Positions 33,026 to 43,046 of a stretch of DNA of 64,000 nucleotides are shown one piece after another (position 1 is the stretch's first letter; each line of letters starts with the position of its first letter). This DNA is from a virus. The stretch lies in IMG/VR virus record IMGVR_UViG_3300020391_000004, positions 1 to 64,000 of that record. One strand, written 5' to 3'. The notes beneath the pieces were generated by a model. That model ran no database searches. It was not told the origin of the DNA and worked only from the letters and a program-made list of their open reading frames with translations. Made by a program: the position numbers and the translations under genes.

Positions 33026-34186
33026 CTACTCTCCGAAATAATCTTGTTGTACACCTTCTCTATTAAGATCTAGTGTAATACAATGTAATCCACCATCCCA
33101 AAAAAATCTATGTCTCCATGGCACATATACAGGTTCAACTTTATGCTTCTTCAAAAATGTATTTACTTGCTCATTATTTTCTTGACTTACGCAACAATGA
33201 TGTTCATCTAACATAATTACGTTTACATCAAAGACAGTTTCCTCGACATAACCAACCCAATCCTGTAACCAAGTTTCTACAAAACCTGTAAACTCATTAT
33301 TAGCTTCTTCTCCGGCAAGCCACCATTTTCCTTTATTTTTTAGTTTTAGTTTTACAAATGGACTTACTTTGTTCCAGCTCTGATTTGGTAGATAACAGAC
33401 ATCCCATCCAGGAAAAGTCTCAGAATATGTTTGTACATTGTGTAAACTTAATATTGCTCCAGGTTTAATTGGATGAAAGTTCCCATCAGAGTGGCCGTCC
33501 ATAGGTGAAAATTGTATGTCAAACTTACTAAATTCTGGAATAACTTTCATTTCATTTGGGTCAATATATGACATATAATTTTCGGGTAATTTTTTAGCAT
33601 CATATCCTACATATAATCTTTTTCCTATCATAAAAGTTCTTGCACTTGATACTCCTTCAAACCCATCTGAATATTCTAATAATTCCTGCCATACAAATGG
33701 CAAAAAATATTCCTTATTTGTCCTGTTTTCCTTAAATAATTCCCAACTAGGAAAATCTTTACCCTTAATTATATTATACTTGTCACTACTTTTAAAAAAA
33801 GGAAATTGTCTGTTAACTTTTTTTGTGAATACAGGACTATATTGCTCTAGACTATCTATTATTGACGGATGATCAAATCCTTTATGTGCAAAACAGGTGT
33901 TACCCAAAACTAATTGATAGTCTCTTACTTGTAATGGACCACGCGGATATCTACTAGGATTATCTATAAAACGTTCTGACCTATCCATTTCAGGCTGAAT
34001 TACTGTAACTCCAAAGTCTTGCAGTATATTTTTAAAACCTTGTAAATCTTCAAGGGTTTCTTCGCATATACGTTTTAATGGATCTCCAGCTTTGTCAGGT
34101 ATTCCATTGAAGAATTCAGGTGCATAGTTATTGCCCAACATACACACTTTAAGTGGATCCCACTTATTCCATATATTATATTTCAT
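33026..34186 (-). CDS. Glycine amidinotransferase-like enzyme
   Basis: 386 residues of the amidinotransferase/arginine deiminase superfamily. The catalytic Cys is in GGLHCITLDLNREG (C369). The His region DGHSDGNFHP and Asp-bearing VRDYQLVLGN also match the glycine amidinotransferase pattern, and the fold length is close to ~390. The enzyme would move an amidino group from arginine to glycine or another amine. It closes a string with a radical SAM gene, so it may help to make a modified metabolite. The acceptor is unknown. Confidence 0.8.
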   Translation of the reverse strand: MKYNIWNKWDPLKVCMLGNNYAPEFFNGIPDKAGDPLKRICEETLEDLQGFKNILQDFGVTVIQPEMDRSERFIDNPSRYPRGPLQVRDYQLVLGNTCFAHKGFDHPSIIDSLEQYSPVFTKKVNRQFPFFKSSDKYNIIKGKDFPSWELFKENRTNKEYFLPFVWQELLEYSDGFEGVSSARTFMIGKRLYVGYDAKKLPENYMSYIDPNEMKVIPEFSKFDIQFSPMDGHSDGNFHPIKPGAILSLHNVQTYSETFPGWDVCYLPNQSWNKVSPFVKLKLKNKGKWWLAGEEANNEFTGFVETWLQDWVGYVEETVFDVNVIMLDEHHCCVSQENNEQVNTFLKKHKVEPVYVPWRHRFFWDGGLHCITLDLNREGVQQDYFGE

Positions 34187-34496
34187 CAGGGTAATCCCTA
34201 TATAGAAAATGATCTAAACTGTTTGCGTCAACAAGTTTACTAAAGCCTATATGTGTATTCATAGTATCTTTTTTATATAACACATGGTTCATTGCATCGT
34301 CTAAATCCTGCATAGTTTTAAACTCCATGTCAATGCGCCATTCACCTAAATTCTTACTCCTAAATCCTAGTTTCATTCTTGTAATTCTAAAATTTTGCAG
34401 TGTAGGAAGTGTAGCAAAATATTCTGTTATACGTTCTACAAACTCATTTGGCTTCACGCCTTGTGCTAGTTCTGCGTATATTGTGTAGATATTCAT
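34176..34496 (-). CDS. Small alpha/beta protein (DUF6614-like)
   Basis: 106 residues from the ATG at 34496 (ATGA coupling). MNIYTIYAELAQGVKPNEFVE, then FRITRMKLGFR, and GEWRIDMEFKTMQDLDDAM. The layout resembles DUF6614, a dimeric alpha-beta-barrel-like family seen in alphaproteobacteria; the name is from memory. Its role may be to bind a small ligand or assist the amidinotransferase. Confidence 0.5.
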   Translation of the reverse strand: MNIYTIYAELAQGVKPNEFVERITEYFATLPTLQNFRITRMKLGFRSKNLGEWRIDMEFKTMQDLDDAMNHVLYKKDTMNTHIGFSKLVDANSLDHFLYRDYPDEI

Positions 34497-35203
34497 TTGT
34501 ACCAAAATCCTAGTCTTGGATCATCTATATAACTAAATCCATGATCATAATCTTCTTTATATTTCCAGCCGTCTTTTTTACGTTGTTCAGCTTCTAATCT
34601 ATACTTGCTCTCCCAGGCGGGAATAAGGGTTGTAGCATTGTCTGTACCTGACCAGTCACCAAACAAATTTCCTAGACGCAAGTGTATCTCTACTATTTTA
34701 CTATCTATAAACTCTATATTCAATATATTATTATCTTTTAAATCATCTAGAAAGTCTGGTAATTGAACTGTAGGCGGATCTACTTTATGCCAACTTTCAA
34801 ACTTTAATAAGTTATCATCGTTGTTAACACCTATCGCCGCATGAATTGGTCTCCATTTATCTTTCCAAATATAGTCTACACTATAGTGATCGCCTGTCCA
34901 CCATTCAGTCCAGAATTCACTAGGATGTAAATCGAATAAAACATCTTTATCTTCTATATCAATATACATTTTACGTGCATACAACCCTAATCCTGTTAGA
35001 TTATATATAGGTCTTATACAATAATAACCACTTGTTTTTGGTAGTAAAGGAACTGGACCTACGTTATATCCTAATTTATAACTTAATTCTAATTTATTAA
35101 AAGTCCATCTATACTCAGGCTTAATATTCCACATTTCATGATTATGTTGATCAAACTGTATTTGTTGATCCAAGATTTTCTTTTCCAAAGATTTTAAATC
35201 CAT
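34493..35203 (-). CDS. Hypothetical protein of the amidinotransferase operon
   Basis: 236 residues from the ATG at 35203 with GAGAAG upstream; a GTG at 35233 is less likely. It is aromatic-rich, with YYCIRPIYNLTGLGLYARK and SEFWTEWWTGDHYSVDYIWKD. The R-P-x-x-N and E-x-W-x-G-x-H pattern loosely recalls ATP-grasp proteins, but I cannot confirm it. It is coupled with both neighbours. Confidence 0.45.
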   Translation of the reverse strand: MDLKSLEKKILDQQIQFDQHNHEMWNIKPEYRWTFNKLELSYKLGYNVGPVPLLPKTSGYYCIRPIYNLTGLGLYARKMYIDIEDKDVLFDLHPSEFWTEWWTGDHYSVDYIWKDKWRPIHAAIGVNNDDNLLKFESWHKVDPPTVQLPDFLDDLKDNNILNIEFIDSKIVEIHLRLGNLFGDWSGTDNATTLIPAWESKYRLEAEQRKKDGWKYKEDYDHGFSYIDDPRLGFWYK

Positions 35204-35612
35204 CGATACTTCTCTTATAATTATGTGACTCACCTAATATAATAATTTTATAACCTAATTCTTTATATATTGCACACTCTGTTTTCATGCTTTCAATACC
35301 TAATCTTAGTTTAGGATTCTCATAGTCCCAGGCAAATTGTTCACATTCTACTGCATGTTTGCTTACACAGTAAATTAAACTCCAAGCCACTAATCTATTT
35401 TTATCATAATACCCGATAAGATTATTATGTTTTGCAGTAAACTCTTCTGGATATATAGGCCACACGCTTTCCCATTTATGATGTTTTGTATATGCATCAT
35501 AAATATCCATTAACCTGTCAATCGGAGGTTTTTCATGTTTAGCAAAAACTTTGTGATCTGTAAGTGATGCTTTATAATTTGTATCCTGTAAATCAATATA
35601 ACAATAGCTCAT
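35151..35612 (-). CDS. GNAT-like acyltransferase candidate
   Basis: 153 residues. LIGYYDKNRLVAWSLIYCV is a strand pair like the GNAT beta4 region. FAWDYENPKLRLGIESM and CAIYKELGYKIIILGES follow as the acetyl-CoA and C-terminal strand elements. The match is by pattern only. It overlaps the next gene by 53 nt and the preceding one by 4 nt, supporting co-translation. Confidence 0.5.
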   Translation of the reverse strand: MSYCYIDLQDTNYKASLTDHKVFAKHEKPPIDRLMDIYDAYTKHHKWESVWPIYPEEFTAKHNNLIGYYDKNRLVAWSLIYCVSKHAVECEQFAWDYENPKLRLGIESMKTECAIYKELGYKIIILGESHNYKRSIDGFKIFGKENLGSTNTV

Positions 35613-36091
35613 CTTGATTGCACTGCCTCTTTATATTCTTTAGTCCAATTTTTATAGTATTTTTTTGAATCAAGATATTCTCTTGCTTCTTCTAATTTAC
35701 TTCTAGATTGTATTAATAATAGACAACACTTTCCAAAGTTTAGTTTAAATCCGTCTACTTCTTCTAAATCATCTGGATGATCTTCTAATACCACTATATC
35801 ATCTTTCCCCCAAGTAGACAATGCTTTATCAAGCATACTAGATAACTGATAAGGTGTTATATTATCAGACGGAAATGCAAATATAATAACATCATTTTTA
35901 ATTAAGTCAAACTCTTCTGTCAATAATGCACCATATGCATCTACCCAACTTTTAAATTCTTTTACTTTTACTTTGTCATCCATCCATGCTTTTTTTGCAT
36001 AAGGACAAGCAGGTAAGTTGTTAAAAGTTGAACTAGGAATACTTAAAGTTTTTTGTACCCAAACTGTTAAATTGTAATAAAGATCATTCAT
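35609..36091 (-). CDS. Hypothetical protein of the amidinotransferase operon
   Basis: 160 residues. The N-terminal LPACPYAKKAWMDD resembles the CPFA-type motif of DUF1415-like proteins, but this is weak. The rest is alpha/beta with VIIFAFPSDN and CCLLLIQSRSK. It overlaps the radical SAM gene by 8 nt. Function unknown. Confidence 0.45.
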   Translation of the reverse strand: MNDLYYNLTVWVQKTLSIPSSTFNNLPACPYAKKAWMDDKVKVKEFKSWVDAYGALLTEEFDLIKNDVIIFAFPSDNITPYQLSSMLDKALSTWGKDDIVVLEDHPDDLEEVDGFKLNFGKCCLLLIQSRSKLEEAREYLDSKKYYKNWTKEYKEAVQSR

Positions 36092-37262
36092 GTAAATTAT
36101 TTACCATGCCCCAATAAGGTTCTAAAAGTTTATATGTGTTTGGAAATGCTTTACTGTAATCTTGATTACGAAATATATCTTGTCGCTTTGTCCAAACTAT
36201 CATACGTTCTAAATCTTTCAAATTAGCAGTCTCAATCATTAGATAATTTTTAATGTCCTCATCTTCTATTGTATGGACTATTTTATCTTTTAAAAAATCA
36301 GGCAAGTTTGTCATTCTGTAATGATTAGGATGATCTACTATGTTAAAATGGACAGTTTTCAACTTACTACGTAACCAATTAGAAGTTTTTTGATAGTCCG
36401 CTATGTTAATTAGGCTAACACATTGACTACCTTGAAAGAACCAGTCTACTTTCGGATAACGATTTGGTAAATCTAAGAACCAATCTATATTTTTTACAGT
36501 TTTATTCCAATCTCCTGGCCAACGTAAATATGTAAACTGTTCCTCAATTCCGTCAATGCTAAAAAAAAGTTCTATACGTTTAAATTGACTCCATAACTTT
36601 TCATAGTGCTTTGCAATCTGTTGTCCATTAGTGCTGTAAAATAATGTTGTATGCTTTGCTCTATCAGCTTCTATAAGTTTTTTTAAAAGCACTGCATGAG
36701 TTTTATCCAGTAATGGTTCTCCACCAAAAAAACTTATTTTTTCCACATTGACTAAATCTTCGAGTTGGTAACTACTACTGTTATGATATGTTTTATCCCT
36801 ACGTTGTATAAAGTCATTATCTTTTGCACCATATACTTCTTCATAGTGTTTACCTTCGGGCCAATATAAACTTGTATCCCACCCTCCGCATGTCCTACAT
36901 GCAAGGTTACATACATTAGTGGTTTTAATTACAAGTTCTCTAGGACCCTTTTCCCAACCAATATTATTAGTACCATATTGATCATTAGTTCTAAGACGTA
37001 AACTATGTATACCAGCATCCTCTTCATCCCAACAACGTTTACATTCGCTAGGACGTTCTCCTTTTAAAAATTTATATCTTAAAGAATTAAGTGCAGGATG
37101 ATTCCATCTATCCTTTTGTGATGTATCGTGATTTACTTGAACTTCAATAGGACCAAAAGCACATGGACTAATCTTATCCCAGGCGGTCTGTCTTGTTGAT
37201 ACAAACGGACTACTGCAAAAATTTTTAGAGGGTGAATCCACTAAATGTGTCTTTTTCAACAT
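36084..37262 (-). CDS. Radical SAM protein with N-terminal twitch-type Cys
   Basis: 392 residues from the ATG at 37262. FCSSPF and CKRCWDEEDAG at the N-terminus form the twitch-type auxiliary cysteines, and CNLACRTCGGWD is the CxxxCxxC cluster motif, with SFFGGEPLLDK as the SAM-binding GGEP. The layout matches the N-terminal-twitch radical SAM family (NF033640-like, from memory). It is the first gene of a string running to the amidinotransferase. The NrdB C-terminus overlaps it by 38 nt. Confidence 0.82.
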   Translation of the reverse strand: MLKKTHLVDSPSKNFCSSPFVSTRQTAWDKISPCAFGPIEVQVNHDTSQKDRWNHPALNSLRYKFLKGERPSECKRCWDEEDAGIHSLRLRTNDQYGTNNIGWEKGPRELVIKTTNVCNLACRTCGGWDTSLYWPEGKHYEEVYGAKDNDFIQRRDKTYHNSSSYQLEDLVNVEKISFFGGEPLLDKTHAVLLKKLIEADRAKHTTLFYSTNGQQIAKHYEKLWSQFKRIELFFSIDGIEEQFTYLRWPGDWNKTVKNIDWFLDLPNRYPKVDWFFQGSQCVSLINIADYQKTSNWLRSKLKTVHFNIVDHPNHYRMTNLPDFLKDKIVHTIEDEDIKNYLMIETANLKDLERMIVWTKRQDIFRNQDYSKAFPNTYKLLEPYWGMVNNLHE

Positions 37263-38346
37263 CCTGTTTTGTACCACCAATTATGTAACTTGAGATTTCT
37301 GTTTCTTGTGGTGCAACCTGTACTTCACCACCTGCAATCCATTTACTAGTCCAAGGTAAAGGATTTGCTTGTGGAACACTATATGGACTTTTTAATCCTA
37401 CTGCATTCATACGTTTGTTTGCAATCCATTCAATATATTGATCTAATAATTGTTTGTTTAATCCTATCATTGAACCATCTTTAAACAAATAGTCCGCCCA
37501 TTGTTTTTCTTGGTCTACTGCATCAACAAACATCTGTATACAATCTTCTCTTGTTTCTTCTGCAATCTTTGCAAAATCTTTATCATCCTTAGGAAGTATT
37601 TTTAATAATTGTTGTGTCGAACCTAAGTGTACATTCTCATCACGAGCAATAAATTTAATAATTTTAGCATTGCCTTCCATCTTTTTAAGTTCTGCGAATG
37701 CCCAACTACATGCAAATGATACATAAAAACGTACACCTTCTAAAATGTTTACACTCATAAGTGTTTTATATAATAATGTTTTCAATTCATACAAATCAAT
37801 TACAATCTTCTTACCATTTACTGTATGTGTGCCTGCTCCTAATAAATTATAATATGCAGACTTTTCAATTAGTTCATCATAGCATAATGTAATACTATCT
37901 GCACAGTCTACAATCTCCTGTACGTCCATCATTTCATCAAATATTTTACTTGGATCACTGTACACGTTACGGATTATATGTGTGTAACTACGGCTATGAA
38001 TTGTTTCACTAAATGTCCATGTTGTAATCCAGTTCTCAAGTTCTGGTAAACTAGTAATAGGATTAAATGCTTCCGCAGGTGCACGACCTTGAACACTATC
38101 TAATAATATTTGTCTTTTTAAATTACTTGTAAACACATGACGTTCATTGTCAGTAAGTTCTTTAAAGTCTTTACTGTCTTTCAATATATCTACTTCCTCA
38201 GGTCTCCAAAAGAATCCTAATTGCTTGTCTGTAAGTTTATCAAAGGCACGATACTTTAGTGTATCATATCTTTGCATTCCTAGTTCTCCATCAAAGAAAC
38301 ACATTTTCTCTGTGTGGTCATGTTTACTTGTGTTTAATACGCTCAT
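37225..38346 (-). CDS. nrdB: Ribonucleotide reductase class Ia small subunit
   Basis: 373 residues from the ATG at 38346 with AAGGAC upstream. The iron-and-tyrosyl region FSETIHSRSYTHIIRN retains the ligand Glu and His and the radical Tyr, and DENVHLGSTQQLL supplies a second Glu and His. RNR makes deoxynucleotides for phage replication. It pairs with NrdA at 39049. The C-terminal residues (VEKDTFSGFTL) would bind NrdA. Confidence 0.93.
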   Translation of the reverse strand: MSVLNTSKHDHTEKMCFFDGELGMQRYDTLKYRAFDKLTDKQLGFFWRPEEVDILKDSKDFKELTDNERHVFTSNLKRQILLDSVQGRAPAEAFNPITSLPELENWITTWTFSETIHSRSYTHIIRNVYSDPSKIFDEMMDVQEIVDCADSITLCYDELIEKSAYYNLLGAGTHTVNGKKIVIDLYELKTLLYKTLMSVNILEGVRFYVSFACSWAFAELKKMEGNAKIIKFIARDENVHLGSTQQLLKILPKDDKDFAKIAEETREDCIQMFVDAVDQEKQWADYLFKDGSMIGLNKQLLDQYIEWIANKRMNAVGLKSPYSVPQANPLPWTSKWIAGGEVQVAPQETEISSYIIGGTKQDVEKDTFSGFTL

Positions 38347-38356
38347 GGTTAGTCCT

Positions 38357-39046
38357 TTACTTTTGCGTTTTATCAAATACTAAACGAATATTTCCGTTTA
38401 GAAATGCATTGTATACTGAAAAATCTATATCTATACAAACAAAGTTTAGTTTAGAATTATATAGCTCTGCTCTAATGTAACTGTCAATAATTTGTAGATA
38501 TTTAGTATCAGGACTAAATTTTTTAAAATCATAAATTCCAAGGAAATCTAAATGTTCTGTTCTTTCCATCATCCTTGCTAAATTAAAAGTTACAAATGCT
38601 CTGCCTTTGTCTGACAAAACAAGATTTATTTGATACAATCTTTCATTTATTTGAGTGATTGGAATAAAGTGTATTGCATTAATAGAAATCAATGATTGTA
38701 TAGCATTCTCATATTTGTTAATAAAATTGTAATTAAAAGTATCACATAAATCAGCCTTATCATTTTCTGGATCAATACCAATTATTTCAGGATAGTATTT
38801 TTTTAATAAATTACTTCCGCAACCAATATCGTAAATAGTGCCTGTATTTTTTTCAGTTAATAAATTTGTATAATAAAAAGATGCAATTGAAAAACAACTA
38901 GTCATGCAATCTTCACGTGGTGATGAAAACGCTTGACTTACTTCATTATCTATAATTAGATCGTAATCGTTTTTGATTTGCTTTCCAATATCTGTAAGTA
39001 AAAAACTTTCTTTAAATCCAGATGGCATTTGATTTATATTTTCCAT
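38357..39046 (-). CDS. SAM-dependent methyltransferase-like protein
   Basis: 229 residues from the ATG at 39046. TIYDIGCGSNLLKKYYPEIIGID is a clear motif I/II pair of a class I methyltransferase. The rest is less conserved. It lies between nrdB and nrdA, which is unusual, and starts right after the NrdA stop. Its target is unknown. Confidence 0.65.
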   Translation of the reverse strand: MENINQMPSGFKESFLLTDIGKQIKNDYDLIIDNEVSQAFSSPREDCMTSCFSIASFYYTNLLTEKNTGTIYDIGCGSNLLKKYYPEIIGIDPENDKADLCDTFNYNFINKYENAIQSLISINAIHFIPITQINERLYQINLVLSDKGRAFVTFNLARMMERTEHLDFLGIYDFKKFSPDTKYLQIIDSYIRAELYNSKLNFVCIDIDFSVYNAFLNGNIRLVFDKTQK

Positions 39047-39048
39047 TT

Positions 39049-41349
39049 TTATATCGTACATGCCTCACAGTCTTCCTCAATTATTTCGTCCTCTGGAATT
39101 TGCAAGTTTACAGTATCAACAAGTTCACTCATATTGTCTCCACTGCCGTCAAATGTGTTAAAATAATATAATTGTTTAGTACCATATTTATATGCCATTA
39201 ATAAATGTTGCAACATAGTACTCATTGGTATTTTTTCTTCTTCGAAGTGTTGCGGATTATAACTAGTGTTTACACTTATTCCTTGGTCAATATATTTTTG
39301 TAATACTGCCATTATTTTTATATAACCTTCAGGACTTTTTTGATCCCATAATAATTCATACTTATTTTTATATCTATAAAATCCAGGAACAACTTGTTTC
39401 AGAACACCATCTTTACTTTGTTTTACACTTACAAATGCTCTAGGTGGTTCAATACCGTTTGTAGCATTTGATATTTGTGCAGATGTTTCGCTAGGCATTA
39501 GTGCCATTAATGTGCTATTACGTATTCCTGTTTCACTTAATTGTTTACGTAAGCCTGTCCAATCCATACGTTCCTTATGTACTATAAGATCATCAACATC
39601 TTTTTTATATGTTTGATTAGGCGTTATGCCATCACTATACTTCGTTTCATTGTTTCCAGGACAAGCACCTTCCTCGGTTGCTAGATCTGCACTTGCTTTT
39701 ATTAAGTAATAACTCCATGCTTCTGCATATTCATCTACTAAATCTAAATTAGGATTACTATAGTTTGTATCATTTTTTGCTAAAAAATATGCAAGATTAA
39801 TTATACCAATGCCTAAAGGTCTGCGTTTTATTGTGCTTGCCTGTGCAGCCTTTACAGGATAGTCTTGATATGTAAGTAGTGCATCAAGTCCACGCACTGC
39901 AAGTTCGCATGGCTTTTTAAAATCTTCTGGTTTACGAATATTACCCCAATTTACTGCACTTAAAGTACAAAGTGCAATTTCTCCTTCTTCATCATTAAAG
40001 TCGTTTAATGGTTTAGTAGGCAAATCAATTTCACAACATAAATTACTTTGTCTTATAGGAGCGACTTCTGTTTTAAAACTACTATGTTCATTTGCATGGT
40101 CAACATTCTGTAAATATATTCTTCCTGTGTTTTTACGTTCTTCCATAAAACTTGCAAATAAAGCACTAGCAGGAATAGATTTTTTACGTATACTAGTTTT
40201 ACGTTCTGCTTGTTCGTATAATTTTTTAAATTTATCTTGGTCTGCAAAAAAGGATTCATATAATCCAGGCACATCATGCGGAGAGAACAATGTAATGTTT
40301 CCACCAGATATCAAACGTTCATAGAATAATTTACTAAACTGTACGCCATAATCCATATGTCTTACTCTATTATCCTCTGTTCCTTTATTGTTCTTTAGCA
40401 CTAACAATTCTTCAATTTCATAATGCCAAATAGGATAGTAAAGTGTTGCAGCACCATTACGAACTCCACCTTGACTACAACTTCTAGTAGCACTTTGAAA
40501 CATTTTATAAAATGGTATTACACCTGTGTGGTAAGCGTCTCCGTTTCTAATTGGTGAACCCAATGCACGAATACTTCCTGCTCCAATCCCAATGCCTGCT
40601 TTCTGGGATACGTACTTAACGATACTGCTAGTAGTAGCATTAATACTGTCCAAGCTATCTGCAGTTTCAATGAGTACACAGGACGAAAACTGCCTTTGCG
40701 GCGTTCGTACGCCAGCCATAACAGGAGTAGGCAAACTAATATCAAAGGTAGATATTGCATCATAATAATCCTTTACATATTGCATACGTATGTTTTTTGG
40801 ATAATGTGCAAACAAAGTTGCCGCAATCAATACATATGCCATTTGTGGTGTTTCATATATTGTATTTGTTACACGATTTTTGACAAGGTATTTACCCCTA
40901 AACTGTTCCATAGCCGCATAGGTTAGTTCTTCATCTCTATCATGTTTAATAAAGTTATTAATTACACTCCATTCATCTTCATCGTAACTTGTTATTAATT
41001 CTTTATCATAAAATCCAATGTCAACATTACGTTGTACTAGTTTCTTAATATGCCATGGTTCGAATTGTCCATATACCATTTTACGTAAATGATAATTAAT
41101 TAATCTTCCTCCAACATATTGATAACCTGGTGTTTCTTCGCTTATCAAATCTGCCGCACTTTTTATTAGTGTTTCCTGAATATCTACGCTAGGTATACCA
41201 TCATAAAATTGTACATTGCTACGTAATTCAACTTCGCTTTCACTTACACCTGTAACACCTTCACAGGCATAAAAAACGACCTTGTGGAGTTTTTCCAAGT
41301 CAAGGTCTTCTGTAGTTCCATCTCTTTTTTTAACTTGTATATTGTTCAT
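39049..41349 (-). CDS. nrdA: Ribonucleotide reductase class Ia large subunit
   Basis: 766 residues. An ATP-cone-like N-terminus precedes the (alpha/beta)10 barrel. The active site N-x-C-x-E is in QSNLCCEIDLPTKPL, and the redox Cys in FSSCVLIETADSLD is present. The C-terminal tail ends EEDCEACTI with the swinging-arm cysteines CxxC. All key residues are retained. It works with NrdB and the phage glutaredoxin. Confidence 0.95.
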   Translation of the reverse strand: MNNIQVKKRDGTTEDLDLEKLHKVVFYACEGVTGVSESEVELRSNVQFYDGIPSVDIQETLIKSAADLISEETPGYQYVGGRLINYHLRKMVYGQFEPWHIKKLVQRNVDIGFYDKELITSYDEDEWSVINNFIKHDRDEELTYAAMEQFRGKYLVKNRVTNTIYETPQMAYVLIAATLFAHYPKNIRMQYVKDYYDAISTFDISLPTPVMAGVRTPQRQFSSCVLIETADSLDSINATTSSIVKYVSQKAGIGIGAGSIRALGSPIRNGDAYHTGVIPFYKMFQSATRSCSQGGVRNGAATLYYPIWHYEIEELLVLKNNKGTEDNRVRHMDYGVQFSKLFYERLISGGNITLFSPHDVPGLYESFFADQDKFKKLYEQAERKTSIRKKSIPASALFASFMEERKNTGRIYLQNVDHANEHSSFKTEVAPIRQSNLCCEIDLPTKPLNDFNDEEGEIALCTLSAVNWGNIRKPEDFKKPCELAVRGLDALLTYQDYPVKAAQASTIKRRPLGIGIINLAYFLAKNDTNYSNPNLDLVDEYAEAWSYYLIKASADLATEEGACPGNNETKYSDGITPNQTYKKDVDDLIVHKERMDWTGLRKQLSETGIRNSTLMALMPSETSAQISNATNGIEPPRAFVSVKQSKDGVLKQVVPGFYRYKNKYELLWDQKSPEGYIKIMAVLQKYIDQGISVNTSYNPQHFEEEKIPMSTMLQHLLMAYKYGTKQLYYFNTFDGSGDNMSELVDTVNLQIPEDEIIEEDCEACTI

Positions 41350-41439
41350 CTTGAACCCTCTTGATTTGCCTTTTTGTTATTTACAGACAACGAGCTTCCA
41401 TAAACAACATCTTATAATCGAAGTGCCGATTAGACTAAA

Positions 41440-43014
41440 TTATTTTATTATTCTTATAGAGTATTTAAAACTAGCACTGCTACCTGTACTTGTAGTAACA
41501 TAATTAAGTGTAGTTATATTTGAGCTATTTGTCAAGGAAAAAGTAACACCGACGCTACCATTATTTTCTTGAAAGTTATCATTTATCACTTGCCCATTTG
41601 CATCATGTGTAATAGATAACACACCTTGACGCTTTGCAGTGCCTCTTGTAAGTAGATACTCAATCTCAACTGCATTTTCTAAACTATTGTTGTCACTAAA
41701 TGTAATACCACTTGACTTTGAACTGTTATCGTCTAAAGTAATAGTAGCACCATACTGTCTTGCATAGTGTCCAATTTCCACTTGTGTAGTATCAATAGCA
41801 GTGCCTTTGTGATTAACTCTTTTCTTTGTTGTTGTAACATCAGTTAGTGGACGTTCAAAGTCATCACTTATACTGTTATTTCCTGTTGTAGCAAAATTTA
41901 TAACATGAGTATTAGCATTTCCAATGCCTAAGTTATTATTTGCACAGTCTTTAAATGTATTGAATGCACTTGTAAAGCCAGGGCCTGCAAATACATGTAT
42001 TGCATGGTTGTATATGTCATCAAATAAACTATTTGTAACTTTTATCCCACGTGGTCCATCTACACTAGGAGCACTTCCTGTTATGTTTTCACCAATTTTA
42101 AATCCTTTAAATGCTGTATTAAATTCGCATCCACTAAATGTTATACTACTCATATCATGGTCTGCATTTACTAGTAAATTGGACTTTGTAAAAGTACAAC
42201 CAACAAAGTGAACATGTTCAGTTTCTCTCGAATTAGAACTTTCTAATTTTAAAGTAGTTGCACTGTTTCCAATTGCAGTAGGCACAGTAGTTTGAAATCC
42301 TTGAAAACGACAATGACTAAATGTAACATTTTGTCCTTGATTAACAACAAAACTATCTACTGTATCAACACTTGCAAAAAAAGTTAATCCAGCAATGTTT
42401 ACTTCTCCAGGTAGGCTTGCACTACTTGCTCCAACACTTCCGTCAATTTGTTGTAATGCATCTGCAGTCATTGCTATACAATCTGGTGTTGTACTTGTTG
42501 CTTTAATTATACTACTATCATGTCCTTCACCTATTAATGTTGCATAGGTAGGTATTTTTAGTATATCAGTCACTATATATGTTCCTGCAGGAAAAAATAA
42601 TGCTCTACGTATTTCTGTGTTTAAAGCTCTACTATATAACTGAAATAAAGCACGGTTAATTGCTACAGTATCATCTGTTGTTCCGTCACCTTTAGCACCA
42701 AAATCTTTTACACTTGCATGATCATCAAACTTTTGTAGCATAGTACGTGTAATAGGATTGTTTGCAGTAGTGCCAGTAGTAGCATTATATCCACTTGCGG
42801 CTCCTTTATATGTGTATGTATCTGCACTATCTAACAAATCACTATTAGCAGTAAGTAATTCTATATTTTCTATTTTAGGAGCGTCAGTACCACCATTTCC
42901 TATATAAAGTCTTCTTGTATCGACTGCAAGTCCTAACTCGCCTACTGCAAGTTGTGGTAAATTATCTGCAACACCTCTTCTATGTTGAATGCGTGAAATT
43001 TGTACTATAGCCAC
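41440..43014 (-). CDS. Pectate-lyase-fold tail fibre or spike protein
   Basis: 524 residues. The start MAIVQISRIQHRRGVADNLP, then ELGLAVDTRRLYIGNGGTD, is the marine T4-like fibre N-terminal repeat domain. FGAKGDGTTDDTVAINRALF opens a right-handed beta-helix (pectate lyase) domain typical of depolymerase spikes. The C-terminus is beta-rich. It would bind or cut a surface polysaccharide. A late promoter lies 24 nt upstream. Confidence 0.8.
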   Translation of the reverse strand: MAIVQISRIQHRRGVADNLPQLAVGELGLAVDTRRLYIGNGGTDAPKIENIELLTANSDLLDSADTYTYKGAASGYNATTGTTANNPITRTMLQKFDDHASVKDFGAKGDGTTDDTVAINRALFQLYSRALNTEIRRALFFPAGTYIVTDILKIPTYATLIGEGHDSSIIKATSTTPDCIAMTADALQQIDGSVGASSASLPGEVNIAGLTFFASVDTVDSFVVNQGQNVTFSHCRFQGFQTTVPTAIGNSATTLKLESSNSRETEHVHFVGCTFTKSNLLVNADHDMSSITFSGCEFNTAFKGFKIGENITGSAPSVDGPRGIKVTNSLFDDIYNHAIHVFAGPGFTSAFNTFKDCANNNLGIGNANTHVINFATTGNNSISDDFERPLTDVTTTKKRVNHKGTAIDTTQVEIGHYARQYGATITLDDNSSKSSGITFSDNNSLENAVEIEYLLTRGTAKRQGVLSITHDANGQVINDNFQENNGSVGVTFSLTNSSNITTLNYVTTSTGSSASFKYSIRIIK

Positions 43015-43038
43015 GTTCTATACTCCTAATTGTATAGT

Positions 43039-43046
43039 GTATTTAT
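43039..43046 (-). promoter_or_regulatory. Late promoter-like element
   Basis: ATAAATAC on the minus strand 24 nt upstream of the start at 43014, overlapping the end of the exonuclease gene. Confidence 0.55.
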
